Assembly: GCA_944472155.2 (NCBI GenBank)
Contig: OX235279.1
Coordinates: 119,776,110-119,840,109, forward strand
Length of the DNA stretch: 64,000 bases
Direction: 5' to 3'
From: Trichobilharzia szidati
Lineage: Eukaryota; Platyhelminthes; Trematoda; Strigeidida; Schistosomatidae
Part shown: piece by piece, positions 48,501 through 54,269 of the stretch
Layout of the letters: each line of letters opens with the position of its first letter
Position numbering within the stretch: the first letter of the stretch is position 1
Position numbers and translations under genes: made by a program
The notes under the pieces: generated by a model
What the model was told of the DNA's origin: nothing
Databases searched by the model: none
What the model saw: only the letters and a program-made list of their open reading frames with translations

Positions 48501-51456
48501 GCAGTAGCAGAGAAGCATTCACTCTTTATGAACTAGATCCGTCAAAATCCCATTATTCTTTGTGCACTTATTCTTTCTCCCGTACACTTCCATTCACTAT
48601 AGTTCTTTTGATTTTTTTTTGTCTACTATTTGTGTGTCATTCAGATTGTGGCCAAGTGGACTGCTGCTCTTTTGGGCAAAGTTCTTCGGTGAAGGTGAGT
48701 TCAAGAACTGAAGTTCTTAATTAGGATTAGTGCAGTAATTTAGCATCACTCAACTTCATGTTAGGACTCACTCCATCTACGTATGGTTGGCTAAAAAAAG
48801 TGTCACTACAATTACATAGTATGAGACGTCAGTAATTTGTTTTTCAGACCTAATTACCCGAAACATATTTCTCACGTACCAGGCCAAGAGCCAAATTTAT
48901 CGTGTGAGGGCTGATGGTACTACTCAGTAGCCCAAGCTGAAGTAGGTAGAGCAGGAGTCGAACCTGTAACTCACCGGCTGAAAACCCAGTGCCACATCTC
49001 CACGTAGGAACCTCGTAAGCAAGTTGGAAAAAATAGGCTGCATGGCTTTACTTAGTTATCGTTTCAGGTTGCAAATTGTCGTAGGCATTTCAGCATCATT
49101 CATCTCAGGTGCAATAAGTACTATTTAAGTCGTGCTGACTACGTCAATCGGATCTCTTCGAAATGCTATAGAAAGAAAAATTAAAACATTGAGAATGCTC
49201 AGAAATTCTTGAAATACAGAGCTCTACTTAGGGTCTTCATAAGATTTATTGGGACGGTATGAATGCAGATTGTGCAAGAACAGATATGCCTGCTCTTACT
49301 TTTGAAGATGTAGGGACAGTCTACGAACTTATAAGGGTAACAACTTGCATGCGAAAAAGGAATGGGAGTAATACAAAGTGCAACTTCAAAAGTTGCTTTT
49401 GAATTCATTTTTACTATGGTACGATTAGCTGATTATCACATAACTTTCGATAAGTAAGTCACAAAATCATAATTTGATAACAGATCAACGGATTGAAACC
49501 TAGAAATGAATTGATTTCGGTTTTTATACCACCCAAATTTTATGAGGAGAAAACGCGATGCTAATACTGTAGAAGATGAAGATAACACTGTGAGGGTTGA
49601 GATTCTACTCTTCATTGAACACATCAATATACTAAGCATAGATGTTAGATGCACTGTTTAATTATTCCCACTCATAAGAAACGGCAAGCTCAAGATCCTT
49701 GGCTATTCAATTAGGATAAATTAGATGTAATGAGTGAAGATTAGCAACTCTACTACCTCAGTGAAGTAAGGCAAGCACGAACAAATGCATTATTTCAGAT
49801 CTTGCACGTAACAAAGTAGTGCCTACACGCAATTAGTAATTCAGGAAATATGGAGCAAGGGATAAGTCATAACTAGAAAATCACACAATCTGTAGTGGTA
49901 GCCACCGTCTATTACTGCAACTCTCGCAAAGAACCAAACAAGAACCTAGTGCCCAACAAAGACGCAGAAGAAAATGGAGATGGATCAGATGCACACTGTG
50001 GAGACGGCTAAGTGACATCGCGCCCTAACGGCCAGTGGAACCCAAATGGAAAACGCCCAGTTGGACGTTCGACAGTGACATGGAGATAGTGTCAGGAGAT
50101 GAGAGCTTATGAGCAGTCGATTAAAGAGAACTGCAGAGAACGGGATAAAATGAAGATGTACCATCGGAACTGGATATTCTAATCGCAACGTAAGGGAATA
50201 ATAATAAATAATTTACCTATGTCCAAACCAAGTTCACTTTTAACAGTTTGAAAAAATTTGGGCATTGGGTATATGATATTCATTATAATAAAGGTTTTCT
50301 TGTATTTCCCAATGAATGAAAAACAAAACGACATTGTTTTTACTGACGTTTCGCTATTTACTGCTAACAGCTGTATTATTAAACAATATCGTTTTGTTTT
50401 TCATTCATTGGGAAATACAAGAAAACCTTTATTATAATGAATAATAAATAATGATTACTGCGACTCAATAAGTACTGTTCACATTCTATAAATACGTGGA
50501 AATAATCTACTTATGATAGTACAATGTTAGAGTAGACGAATCAGATTTCGATAATTACATAAGGAAATGTTAGTAAAAGGGATGACCCTAGTAGAAACTG
50601 TGCCTAGCTTTAAAGTAACCATTCCAGTTGTAAAATATTAATCGTAAATTTATTGATTTTAATTATCACTTATTCCTAATCCACATTACGTAAAATATTC
50701 TTCAACCAAAAAGTTTACAGAGATAATGTTTTATGATCAGTCATGAGTCAAGTAAACAGACACGGCCAGCATGAAAGCTCATGACGTAACGGTAAATCCA
50801 ACGCTGATAACGTGCCTATGTGCCAATATCCTTATCCGGTGTACACAATCTAAGAACAGACTAACTGAAAGGTGCATACTCAATCTTAAGCCGAAATCTC
50901 GAGATTAGAGGACCGAGACTTACTAACTGTTCGTTCACTTGCTTGACATTCAATGCACAGAGACCACTGGCTTCAATTGAATCTGATGCACTCATTAGGA
51001 TATCTTCAACTGGACCCAAGTTTCCAGGCGAAACCTATAATCATCATTTTAGGCTCATTAAGTACAAACCTTAAACTTCAGAATCCAACCATTGTCTCTA
51101 CCACTCTTCGTATTCGAACAATACATTTCAATGCGATACTGTCGCTTTAAGAGAAAATGTCTCAGGAAATCTGTGTTTTGTCTTTTGATTGTTACGTACG
51201 ACATGTTTGACTTTCCCCCTGTGAATCGTTTCACAAGAGACGGATTTTTGAAGTAATCTTTGGCGACAAGAAGGGCGTCTGCATCATGAAGAGTCATTAT
51301 TTCCTGAAGATGAATTTTGTATCATGCGACTTACTCCTCTTTCAAAGCACCTCAAAGTTGTAGGTGGCTTCTGAAATAAAAAAGACGTAAAGTGAAATTC
51401 AGAGATCTTACGGGCCCCAGAGACTTCCAGAAAGAGTAGAACTCATCCTCGACCAT
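20796..51456 (-). CDS. MSH2: DNA mismatch repair protein MSH2 (MutS homologue 2), complete, 21 exons
   Basis: Exons in transcript order: 51412-51456, 51335-51370, 51070-51303, 50924-51034, 46063-46318, 42134-42229, 38652-38692, 38364-38484, 36409-36519, 35853-35992, 34073-34189, 32244-32361, 31658-31713, 29588-29677, 26446-26617, 25726-25950, 25516-25580, 24914-25081, 22766-23045, 21966-22144, 20796-20996. They sum to 2862 nt (953 aa plus stop), close to the usual length of about 930 aa, and every phase agrees. MSH2 pairs with MSH6 or MSH3 in the nucleus to bind mismatches and start repair by ATP-driven sliding. Domains in order are the N-terminal mismatch-binding domain (1-140), connector, lever and clamp (to about 640), then the ATPase. 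The ATPase has Walker [11 protein letters not shown] (665-674), the [20 protein letters not shown] signature (708-727), Walker [14 protein letters not shown] (741-753) and the His motif FATHFHEL (778-785). An in-frame TGA lies 24 nt upstream of the ATG. The last exon is poorly conserved. Confidence 0.96.
20997..21965 (-). other. MSH2 intron 20
   Basis: 969 nt, gtaagt donor and ACAG acceptor. It contains an ATT/TAA microsatellite near 21047-21066. No other feature recognised. Confidence 0.6.
21966..22144 (-). CDS. MSH2: MSH2 exon 20
   Basis: 179 nt. Two bases complete the Gly codon begun in exon 19, then 59 codons end in phase 0 at gtaagt. [17 protein letters not shown] matches the family block after the ATPase (xxSFGIHVAELANFP in animal MSH2). 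The remainder, with [12 protein letters not shown], is the start of the dimerisation tail. Confidence 0.94.
22380..22605 (+). mobile_element. tRNA-derived SINE with intact Pol III boxes
   Basis: The head has a near-perfect A box (tggcacagcggcag) and a perfect B box (ggttcgatcc), with a GCCTGC...GCAGG anticodon-like stem, so it came from a tRNA. The acceptor and T stems contain mismatches, and the anticodon loop lacks the usual U33, so I do not call a working tRNA. About 130 nt of non-tRNA body follow, ending in gaagcccaatgttccac, which resembles the 3' tail of the RTE LINEs in this window. It lies in MSH2 intron 19. Confidence 0.75.
22766..23045 (-). CDS. MSH2: MSH2 exon 19 (Walker B, ATPase core)
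   Basis: 280 nt: 93 codons plus one base, from tctag|TCAGTC to CCTG|gtaaga. It carries [19 protein letters not shown] (Walker B and the signature loop), [16 protein letters not shown] and [12 protein letters not shown] (switch His). The end, [21 protein letters not shown], matches the MLYxVxxG block of the family. Confidence 0.97.
23046..24913 (-). other. MSH2 intron 18
   Basis: 1868 nt. I see no exon, RNA gene or recognised repeat. Short frames on either strand, such as 23314-23541, have no recognisable similarity. Confidence 0.6.
24914..25081 (-). CDS. MSH2: MSH2 exon 18
   Basis: 168 nt: 56 codons, phase 0 at both ends, atttcag acceptor and gtaagc donor. It reads [34 protein letters not shown] and [16 protein letters not shown], the highly conserved central ATPase segment. 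Confidence 0.97.
25516..25580 (-). CDS. MSH2: MSH2 exon 17 (Walker A)
   Basis: 65 nt: two bases plus 21 codons, then gtaagt. It encodes [21 protein letters not shown], with the P-loop GPNMGGKST. The change of the usual Arg-Gln after YI to His-Ser lies at the splice junction. Confidence 0.96.
25726..25950 (-). CDS. MSH2: MSH2 exon 16
   Basis: 225 nt with a tttacag acceptor and gtacat donor, phase 1 in and 1 out. Contains [26 protein letters not shown] and [13 protein letters not shown], matching the lead-in to the ATPase domain. Confidence 0.96.
26446..26617 (-). CDS. MSH2: MSH2 exon 15 (clamp/lever)
   Basis: 172 nt: 57 codons plus one base, caaag acceptor and gtaaat donor. [17 protein letters not shown] and [19 protein letters not shown] match the conserved KNGVKFTN and LNEEYxxxxxEYxxAQ block of MSH2. 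Confidence 0.95.
26971..27548. repeat. Foldback element with TA-repeat inner arms
   Basis: The left arm, about 26971-27055, has gaattcatcaaatttcggta, gagctctttggctgaatact and a TA run. The right arm, about 27467-27548, is its approximate reverse complement (TA run, gtagagtattcagccgaaga, gctctaccgaca). About 410 nt of ATT-rich non-coding sequence lie between them. This is like a foldback or MITE-type element in MSH2 intron 14. A related gtagagtattcagcc also ends the SINE near 17630. Confidence 0.65.
27640..28470 (+). mobile_element. LINE-B fragment, 3' end of reverse transcriptase ORF and UTR
   Basis: Frames read [54 protein letters not shown] and later RVGHRSSA- and [13 protein letters not shown] sequence. 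The same order appears on the minus strand at 61290-62660, so these are copies of one non-LTR element. The 3' UTR contains gcagatacattcactgtttt and cctttaacacttctg. Broken by stops, and sits in MSH2 intron 14. Confidence 0.7.
29588..29677 (-). CDS. MSH2: MSH2 exon 14
   Basis: 90 nt: 30 codons, phase 0, ttgtag acceptor and gtgagt donor. [18 protein letters not shown] and [12 protein letters not shown] match the family block AxxLGLxxxKxIKLxxxxxxGYxFRVT. Confidence 0.95.
29678..31657 (-). other. MSH2 intron 13
   Basis: 1980 nt with a short TA repeat near 30438-30455. No exon or recognised mobile element is visible. Confidence 0.55.
31658..31713 (-). CDS. MSH2: MSH2 exon 13
   Basis: 56 nt: two bases plus 18 codons, ttttag acceptor and gtaagt donor. 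[19 protein letters not shown] matches the coiled clamp segment ELRxxMxxLExxM of MSH2. Confidence 0.93.
32244..32361 (-). CDS. MSH2: MSH2 exon 12
   Basis: 118 nt: 39 codons plus one base, atcacag acceptor and gtgcgt donor. [18 protein letters not shown] and [14 protein letters not shown] match the lever helix and the conserved FxxxPxFDxxLxE block. Confidence 0.94.
32480..33080 (-). mobile_element. RTE LINE fragment, highly decayed
   Basis: Nucleotide similarity by eye to the clearer RTE copy at 54480-54980, in the same order (tattcagtattgaacc, gttgataaaaatctgcag, aatttagatattgttcct, ttgtagttgaaacgatgct). The coding frame is broken throughout. It lies in MSH2 intron 11, in the same orientation as the gene. 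Confidence 0.55.
33217..33245. repeat. AAT/ATT microsatellite
   Basis: Run of ataataataattattattat in MSH2 intron 11, close to the RTE fragment. It may be the remnant of a TAA-type LINE tail. Confidence 0.7.
34073..34189 (-). CDS. MSH2: MSH2 exon 11
   Basis: 117 nt: 39 codons, phase 0, catag acceptor and gtaagc donor. [19 protein letters not shown] matches the family block DxYRLYQxxxxLPxxIxAL of the lever domain. Confidence 0.95.
34190..35852 (-). other. MSH2 intron 10
   Basis: 1663 nt. No exon or recognised repeat. The minus-strand frame at 34995-35186 has no recognisable similarity. Confidence 0.55.
35853..35992 (-). CDS. MSH2: MSH2 exon 10
   Basis: 140 nt: two bases plus 46 codons, ttttag acceptor and gtcagc donor. 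[20 protein letters not shown] and [19 protein letters not shown] match the highly conserved RLxLVExFVED and RxPDLxRLxxKxxR block. Confidence 0.96.
36409..36519 (-). CDS. MSH2: MSH2 exon 9
   Basis: 111 nt: two bases, 36 codons and one base, ttttag acceptor and gtatgc donor. [20 protein letters not shown] and LVDKSKI match the LLNKCxTPQGQRLVxQWIKQPL block. A competing AG further inside would introduce an in-frame stop, which settles the boundary. Confidence 0.95.
36640..37860 (-). mobile_element. Penelope-like element: RT end, GIY-YIG and 3' terminus
   Basis: From high to low coordinates the minus strand encodes [14 protein letters not shown] and [16 protein letters not shown] (RT with YVDD), then [20 protein letters not shown], then [19 protein letters not shown] and [19 protein letters not shown] (GIY-YIG nuclease). 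These are the hallmarks of the Penelope-like clade. The 3' UTR follows with a CT run and ends in gacgtttcgagcacaattta near 36690. The frames are broken, so it is inactive. It lies in MSH2 intron 8. The same 3' end recurs inverted at 16467-17378. Confidence 0.8.
38364..38484 (-). CDS. MSH2: MSH2 exon 8
   Basis: 121 nt: 40 codons plus one base, ttctag acceptor and gtgagt donor. [20 protein letters not shown] and [17 protein letters not shown] match the conserved MxLDxAAxRALNLF block that closes the connector domain. Confidence 0.95.
38652..38692 (-). CDS. MSH2: MSH2 exon 7 (41-nt exon)
   Basis: Two bases plus 13 codons ([13 protein letters not shown]), gtatgt donor. Frame continuity selects the acceptor cagag over the nearby ccacag, which would shift the frame into a stop in exon 8. 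The residues fit a helix before LKADD of exon 8. Confidence 0.8.
39720..39865 (-). mobile_element. SM-alpha-like SINE with hammerhead core boxes
   Basis: Read on the minus strand: tRNA-like A box (tagcttaatggtctacgagc) and B box (gggtccgaatcc), then tactgatgacgg, then tcaaactaggatgaaacag. Both hammerhead boxes are present, CTGATGA and GAAAC. However, six extra bases separate CTGATGA from the short stem II, so it may not fold correctly. It lies in MSH2 intron 6. Confidence 0.65.
40160..41045 (+). mobile_element. Penelope-like element RT fragment with inverted duplication
   Basis: The plus strand near 40850-41040 encodes [32 protein letters not shown] and [12 protein letters not shown]. These match the early RT region of Penelope-like elements (SPxxxISKWLAEIL and SFDVxSLFTNVP). 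Immediately upstream, 40733-40809 repeats part of this in inverted form. It is inactive and lies in MSH2 intron 6. Confidence 0.7.
40733..40914. repeat. 77-nt inverted repeat, 28-nt spacer
   Basis: The arms 40733-40809 and 40838-40914 are reverse complements with two mismatches. The spacer is a tagatatgat-type short repeat. Both arms derive from the same PLE RT segment. Confidence 0.9.
41580..41780 (+). mobile_element. LINE-B 3' UTR fragment
   Basis: Matches the 3' UTR of the LINE-B copy ending near 48700 in the order cactctttatgaact, cattattc, ttctcccgtac, ttcgtttgac and ggactgct. Non-coding. Confidence 0.55.
41840..42030 (+). mobile_element. Possible LTR-retrotransposon integrase C-terminus fragment
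   Basis: Two frames give [15 protein letters not shown] and [18 protein letters not shown] followed by IFRLGKHL. The order resembles the GDxVxV and IxExLTxxTYxV to RHxxxL layout at the integrase end of Ty3/gypsy elements. It is a weak match, frameshifted, in MSH2 intron 6 (reading upstream). Confidence 0.35.
42134..42229 (-). CDS. MSH2: MSH2 exon 6
   Basis: 96 nt: two bases, 31 codons and one base, tcttag acceptor and gtaatt donor. [20 protein letters not shown] matches the connector block DFSxxDIxQDLxRLL of the family. Confidence 0.9.
42790..43190 (+). mobile_element. LINE-B fragment
   Basis: Similar at nucleotide level to LINE-B near 47880-48200 (ctgatgctgtaaaactggtt, gcgtgttaac, gggaagctat). 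The frame is broken throughout. Confidence 0.5.
43900..45185 (-). mobile_element. RTE LINE fragment, middle of RT and beyond
   Basis: The minus strand encodes [20 protein letters not shown] and [17 protein letters not shown] near 44720-44870, then [15 protein letters not shown] near 44480, [20 protein letters not shown] sequence near 44360, and the downstream part to 43900. It is broken by stops, lies in MSH2 intron 5, and has the same strand as the gene. Confidence 0.75.
46063..46318 (-). CDS. MSH2: MSH2 exon 5 (connector domain)
   Basis: 256 nt: 85 codons plus one base, ttcag acceptor and gtaagt donor. [37 protein letters not shown] and [11 protein letters not shown] match the VGYVDS, NLEALLIQIGPKECVLP and RGGILITERKK blocks. 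Confidence 0.96.
46880..48700 (+). mobile_element. LINE-B copy, RT region to 3' UTR
   Basis: A decayed RT is visible as [17 protein letters not shown] sequence near 47145. Later frames give [35 protein letters not shown] and [15 protein letters not shown] near 47833-48051. The 3' UTR runs to about 48700 with ttctcccgtacact and ggactgctgctct. There are many stops. It lies in MSH2 intron 4, opposite to the gene. Confidence 0.7.
48880..49030 (-). mobile_element. tRNA-derived SINE
   Basis: The minus strand has tgtggcactgggttttcagc (A-box region) and a perfect B box, ggttcgactcc, about 30 nt later. A non-tRNA body follows (ttcagcttgggctactgag). It lies in MSH2 intron 4. The parent tRNA is not clear. 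Confidence 0.55.
49890..50205 (+). mobile_element. RTE LINE 3' end fragment
   Basis: A frame reads [19 protein letters not shown] sequence, then ACTCGCGCCCTAA and [19 protein letters not shown]-type tail (ggaataataataaataat) follows near 50190-50205. This is the C-terminal part of the RTE ORF. It lies in MSH2 intron 4. Confidence 0.65.
50277..50443. repeat. 63-nt inverted repeat, 41-nt spacer
   Basis: The arms 50277-50339 and 50381-50443 are reverse complements with one visible mismatch. The spacer has ttactgacgtttcgctattt, which resembles the terminal gacgtttcg motif of the PLE copies. It directly follows the RTE 3' end. Confidence 0.85.
50924..51034 (-). CDS. MSH2: MSH2 exon 4
   Basis: 111 nt: 37 codons, phase 0, attatag acceptor and gtaagt donor. 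[18 protein letters not shown] matches the ASPGNLSQFEDILF block of the mismatch-binding domain. Confidence 0.95.
51070..51303 (-). CDS. MSH2: MSH2 exon 3
   Basis: 234 nt: 78 codons, phase 0, cttcag acceptor and gtttgt donor. [34 protein letters not shown] and NGWILKFK match the HGEDALLAAxxVF, LLxRQYRVEVY and NDWxLxYK blocks. Confidence 0.97.
51335..51370 (-). CDS. MSH2: MSH2 exon 2 (36-nt exon)
   Basis: 12 codons, [12 protein letters not shown], phase 0, atttcag acceptor and gtaagt donor. It matches the conserved KPxTTVRLFDRGD motif at the start of the mismatch-binding domain. The flanking introns are 41 and 31 nt. Confidence 0.93.
51412..51456 (-). CDS. MSH2: MSH2 exon 1 (start codon)
   Basis: 15 codons, [15 protein letters not shown], then gtaaga. 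[15 protein letters not shown] aligns with the GFVRFFQGMPEKPTTT start of the family. An in-frame TGA lies 24 nt upstream with no other ATG between, so this is the first Met. Its leader is shorter than in vertebrates. Confidence 0.92.
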
Positions 51457-52080
51457 TGTGGAATACAAAAATGATAGTCAGCGCCTCGGCGTACTACACT
51501 TAGTTCCTGTGTTCAATGTATCCGAAAACCAGAAAACTGAATGAAAATAATTTAGGAGGCTTTGAAATCTAAACTTCAAGCGCCGCTTCGAGCGAAAAAA
51601 TAATCTGCGGCTTTGCTGGTGACTTTCTTGATCTGTAATCACTGTGAGGTTCGTAATTGTGTTTGTTGATACCGTTACTGAATAGTTTATGTTAAGGCTA
51701 AGAGGCCTAAGTTATGCCATCCTCGGTGCCCAGCAGTTCACATGATAAATGGGTAAAAAGGAGAGTATGGTGATTACTTGCGTGGTGGATAACCCTGTAA
51801 GCACGTGGAGAATGCTTGCAGTAAGGTAGGAAAGAAAAATGACCGTGATAGATTGTATTAACCATCAGCACTGTGGAGGTATATAATCCCCTTGTATTAT
51901 TGGCCTACAGCATTCTTTGCTCAGCATTGAATGCTGAAAGCCAAGGTTTATTTGACTAGTTAAGCTGAAGATTCACGGTTTAACATCCACTCCATTTGGC
52001 TCACCGTCTATCATGCACGAACCATAGTTAGTTAAGAAATCTTCGCTTGTTTCTGATTCCAAGATATATCTCATATTTCA
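51457..52080. other. Upstream region of MSH2
   Basis: The promoter and 5' UTR should lie here, but no TATA box or other site stands out. A conserved-looking ctcggtgcccagcagttcac near 51722 may belong to an unrecognised repeat. Confidence 0.4.
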
Positions 52081-52425
52081 GATTAATAATCTAGTCTTTG
52101 ATATTTCTCTGGTCTAAGCAGAACAATTACTACAGAAGTTGGAGGCAAGAACTTGCCTTCGTATATATCGTACTCTTCATAAATATGTACGTCCCTTAAT
52201 CTCTCAAAGCAAAATCTTGCCTTTCTTTGCCAGCAGTTTCCAATGTAACTTGCGTAATGTCCTCGTGAGCTTTCGAGACATGGCGTTACCATGCCTTGTG
52301 TTTGTGAATTCTAATTTGTAAATACAATCAATACTTTAGTCTATCTCTGTTTGGACGGCTGAAATTATCCCGCATGCTCAAGGTCATTGAAGGAGTGAGA
52401 CGCTCAAAGGTCATTTTCGTCCATG

Positions 52426-52659
52426 TTAGTCGGTTATGTTGGATTGCAGTTCCGTAGCCGTTCGTTTACACATTGGTTTTACGTTCTGTTGGCATTTATA
52501 GGTGATTCCCATGTACTGATAGCATTCTTTTGTAAAATAGTACTGTTCTTCACACGAAAATAGCCACATTTTGACGTAGTCTTCATTGAATGACACTATG
52601 TCGAAAGCTGCAGCTTCTACAAGAAATAAACTATTTGTGTAGATGACATTACCTCCCAA
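52426..52659 (-). mobile_element. Possible LTR-retrotransposon gag fragment
   Basis: A 77-residue frame includes AFDIVSFNEDYVKMWLFSCE and EQYYFTKECYQYMGIT. The layout (PxFxxxDxxxWLxxxExxF) resembles the start of gypsy-type gag. Two C-x9-C spacings are also present, so a small host protein cannot be excluded. An acceptor-like tcttgtag precedes AAGCTGCAGC. Low confidence. Confidence 0.3.
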
Positions 52660-53683
52660 CTACCCCATCTAATTCATTGTAGAGATTTTTTGACGCATTC
52701 AGCATGAAACACTAATCATTACAACCAATATGCTAAGTGTGTCGCAGTCAGGTTAAATGACGCGGACACCAACATAACTAGCCAGGAAATGAGAATTCCT
52801 ATCAATCCAGAAAACATATAACAAAATTTTAATAAAAATTATTGACAAAAAAATTTGCTGAGCAAAATTTCAACCAACATGCCGGATAAGTCCATCTGTT
52901 TGGACAGTTCTGATTTGTTGATGGTAAGACAAAGTGAATATCTAAGTCCTCTTCTGATGTTTAAATTGCAATAATATTATCTTTTATGCAGCGGAAAGTA
53001 ATTTAATAAACATTTCAGAGTTATATAACAGGAATATACCACGAAAACAGATAACGATTATTGAGAAGGGGTGTCGGGACATTAAACTTCTTGTTTCATA
53101 CAGGAGGTAACAAACCAAAAGACCAAAGCGTTATTATATAAGTACCCCATCACAGTGCAGGCACACAGTAGAACCAGACTGAGGTTTTGAGGCTGAAAAC
53201 GTTGACCTGTAAGGGATCCAAGAAATACGCCTATTCAATTGAGTCTCAGCCTTTTCACTTCCACCGGTCAATTTGCTTATCTGAACTGACTGGATCAGAT
53301 TCTGAACAGTCATGTTCTTCAAAGAAAAGTCCAACTGTGCGTTTTGATTTGATCGTATATATCTGTACTCCTTTCATAGTACCGCTAATGCCTCAATGAA
53401 TAGCCGTAAGGGTTATGTTCTCTGTTCTCTAGTGTGACCACTAGGTTATGTGGGCCTGTCTAAAGAGTAGGTGCCTGGTGTGGGAAAAGTACATACCTAG
53501 CTGGACACATGACAACACAACAACTGTGAGTTATTTCTCGATGCAACCGGTCAGGAACGGGCTTGAGTTTGCTCAACTAGCTCAGCTAAATGGCTTCCTA
53601 GGGACTCTTAACCTTGCATTGACGTAACAGCAGGCTTGGACTTTGATATAAGTATAAAACTTGGGCACTGTGGTAGAGTATAA

Positions 53684-54095
53684 TTCCATAATGGATAAGA
53701 TTTTATTTTGATAAATCACACAGTGTAGTACAGTTATATTAACTGATGACGTTTCGAGCACAAACTATTGCTCATAATCATATCAAGTTACTCACACAAC
53801 TTCTTTCCTTCATTTATATACATGTGTGGAATCGACTAGATATTGGAATAAAATTCAATATGAGTACATTCAATATGAGTACATATGAGTACATTCAATA
53901 TGAATGTACATTATCTCATATTGAATTTTATTCCAATATCTAGTCGATTCCACACATGTATATAAATGAAGGAAAGAAGTTGTGTGAGTAACTTGATATG
54001 ATTATGAGCAATAGTTTGTGCTCGAAACGTCATCAGTTAATATAACTGTACTACACTGTGTGATTTATCAAAATAAAATCTTATCCATTATGGAA
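53684..54095. repeat. Perfect 181-nt inverted repeat of a PLE terminus
   Basis: The arms 53684-53864 and 53915-54095 are exact reverse complements by eye, separated by 50 nt holding repeats of gagtacattcaatat. Each arm begins ttccataatggataag and contains actgatgacgtttcgagcac, the same terminal block as the PLE at 36640-36720. These are probably two PLE ends in inverted orientation. Confidence 0.92.
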
Positions 54096-54269
54096 GTCTT
54101 GGACTTTAACTGTCACTGACTGAAAACTGGTAGTCATCAGCATAGACTTCTCGGGAACTTATTGCTTGCTAGCAGATACACGAAGAAGCCATTAACAATT
54201 AGATGAACCTCCTGGTATATTTATCTCAAAGCTATCTGTCATCCATTGAATTTACTCCAAACCCTACCA

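Noticed and set aside
53187..53399. First exon of MSH2 (plus-strand KKSPTVRFDL resembles the KPTTTVRLFDR motif)
   Set aside because: It is on the wrong strand, and the true motif [12 protein letters not shown] is found in phase at 51335-51370.
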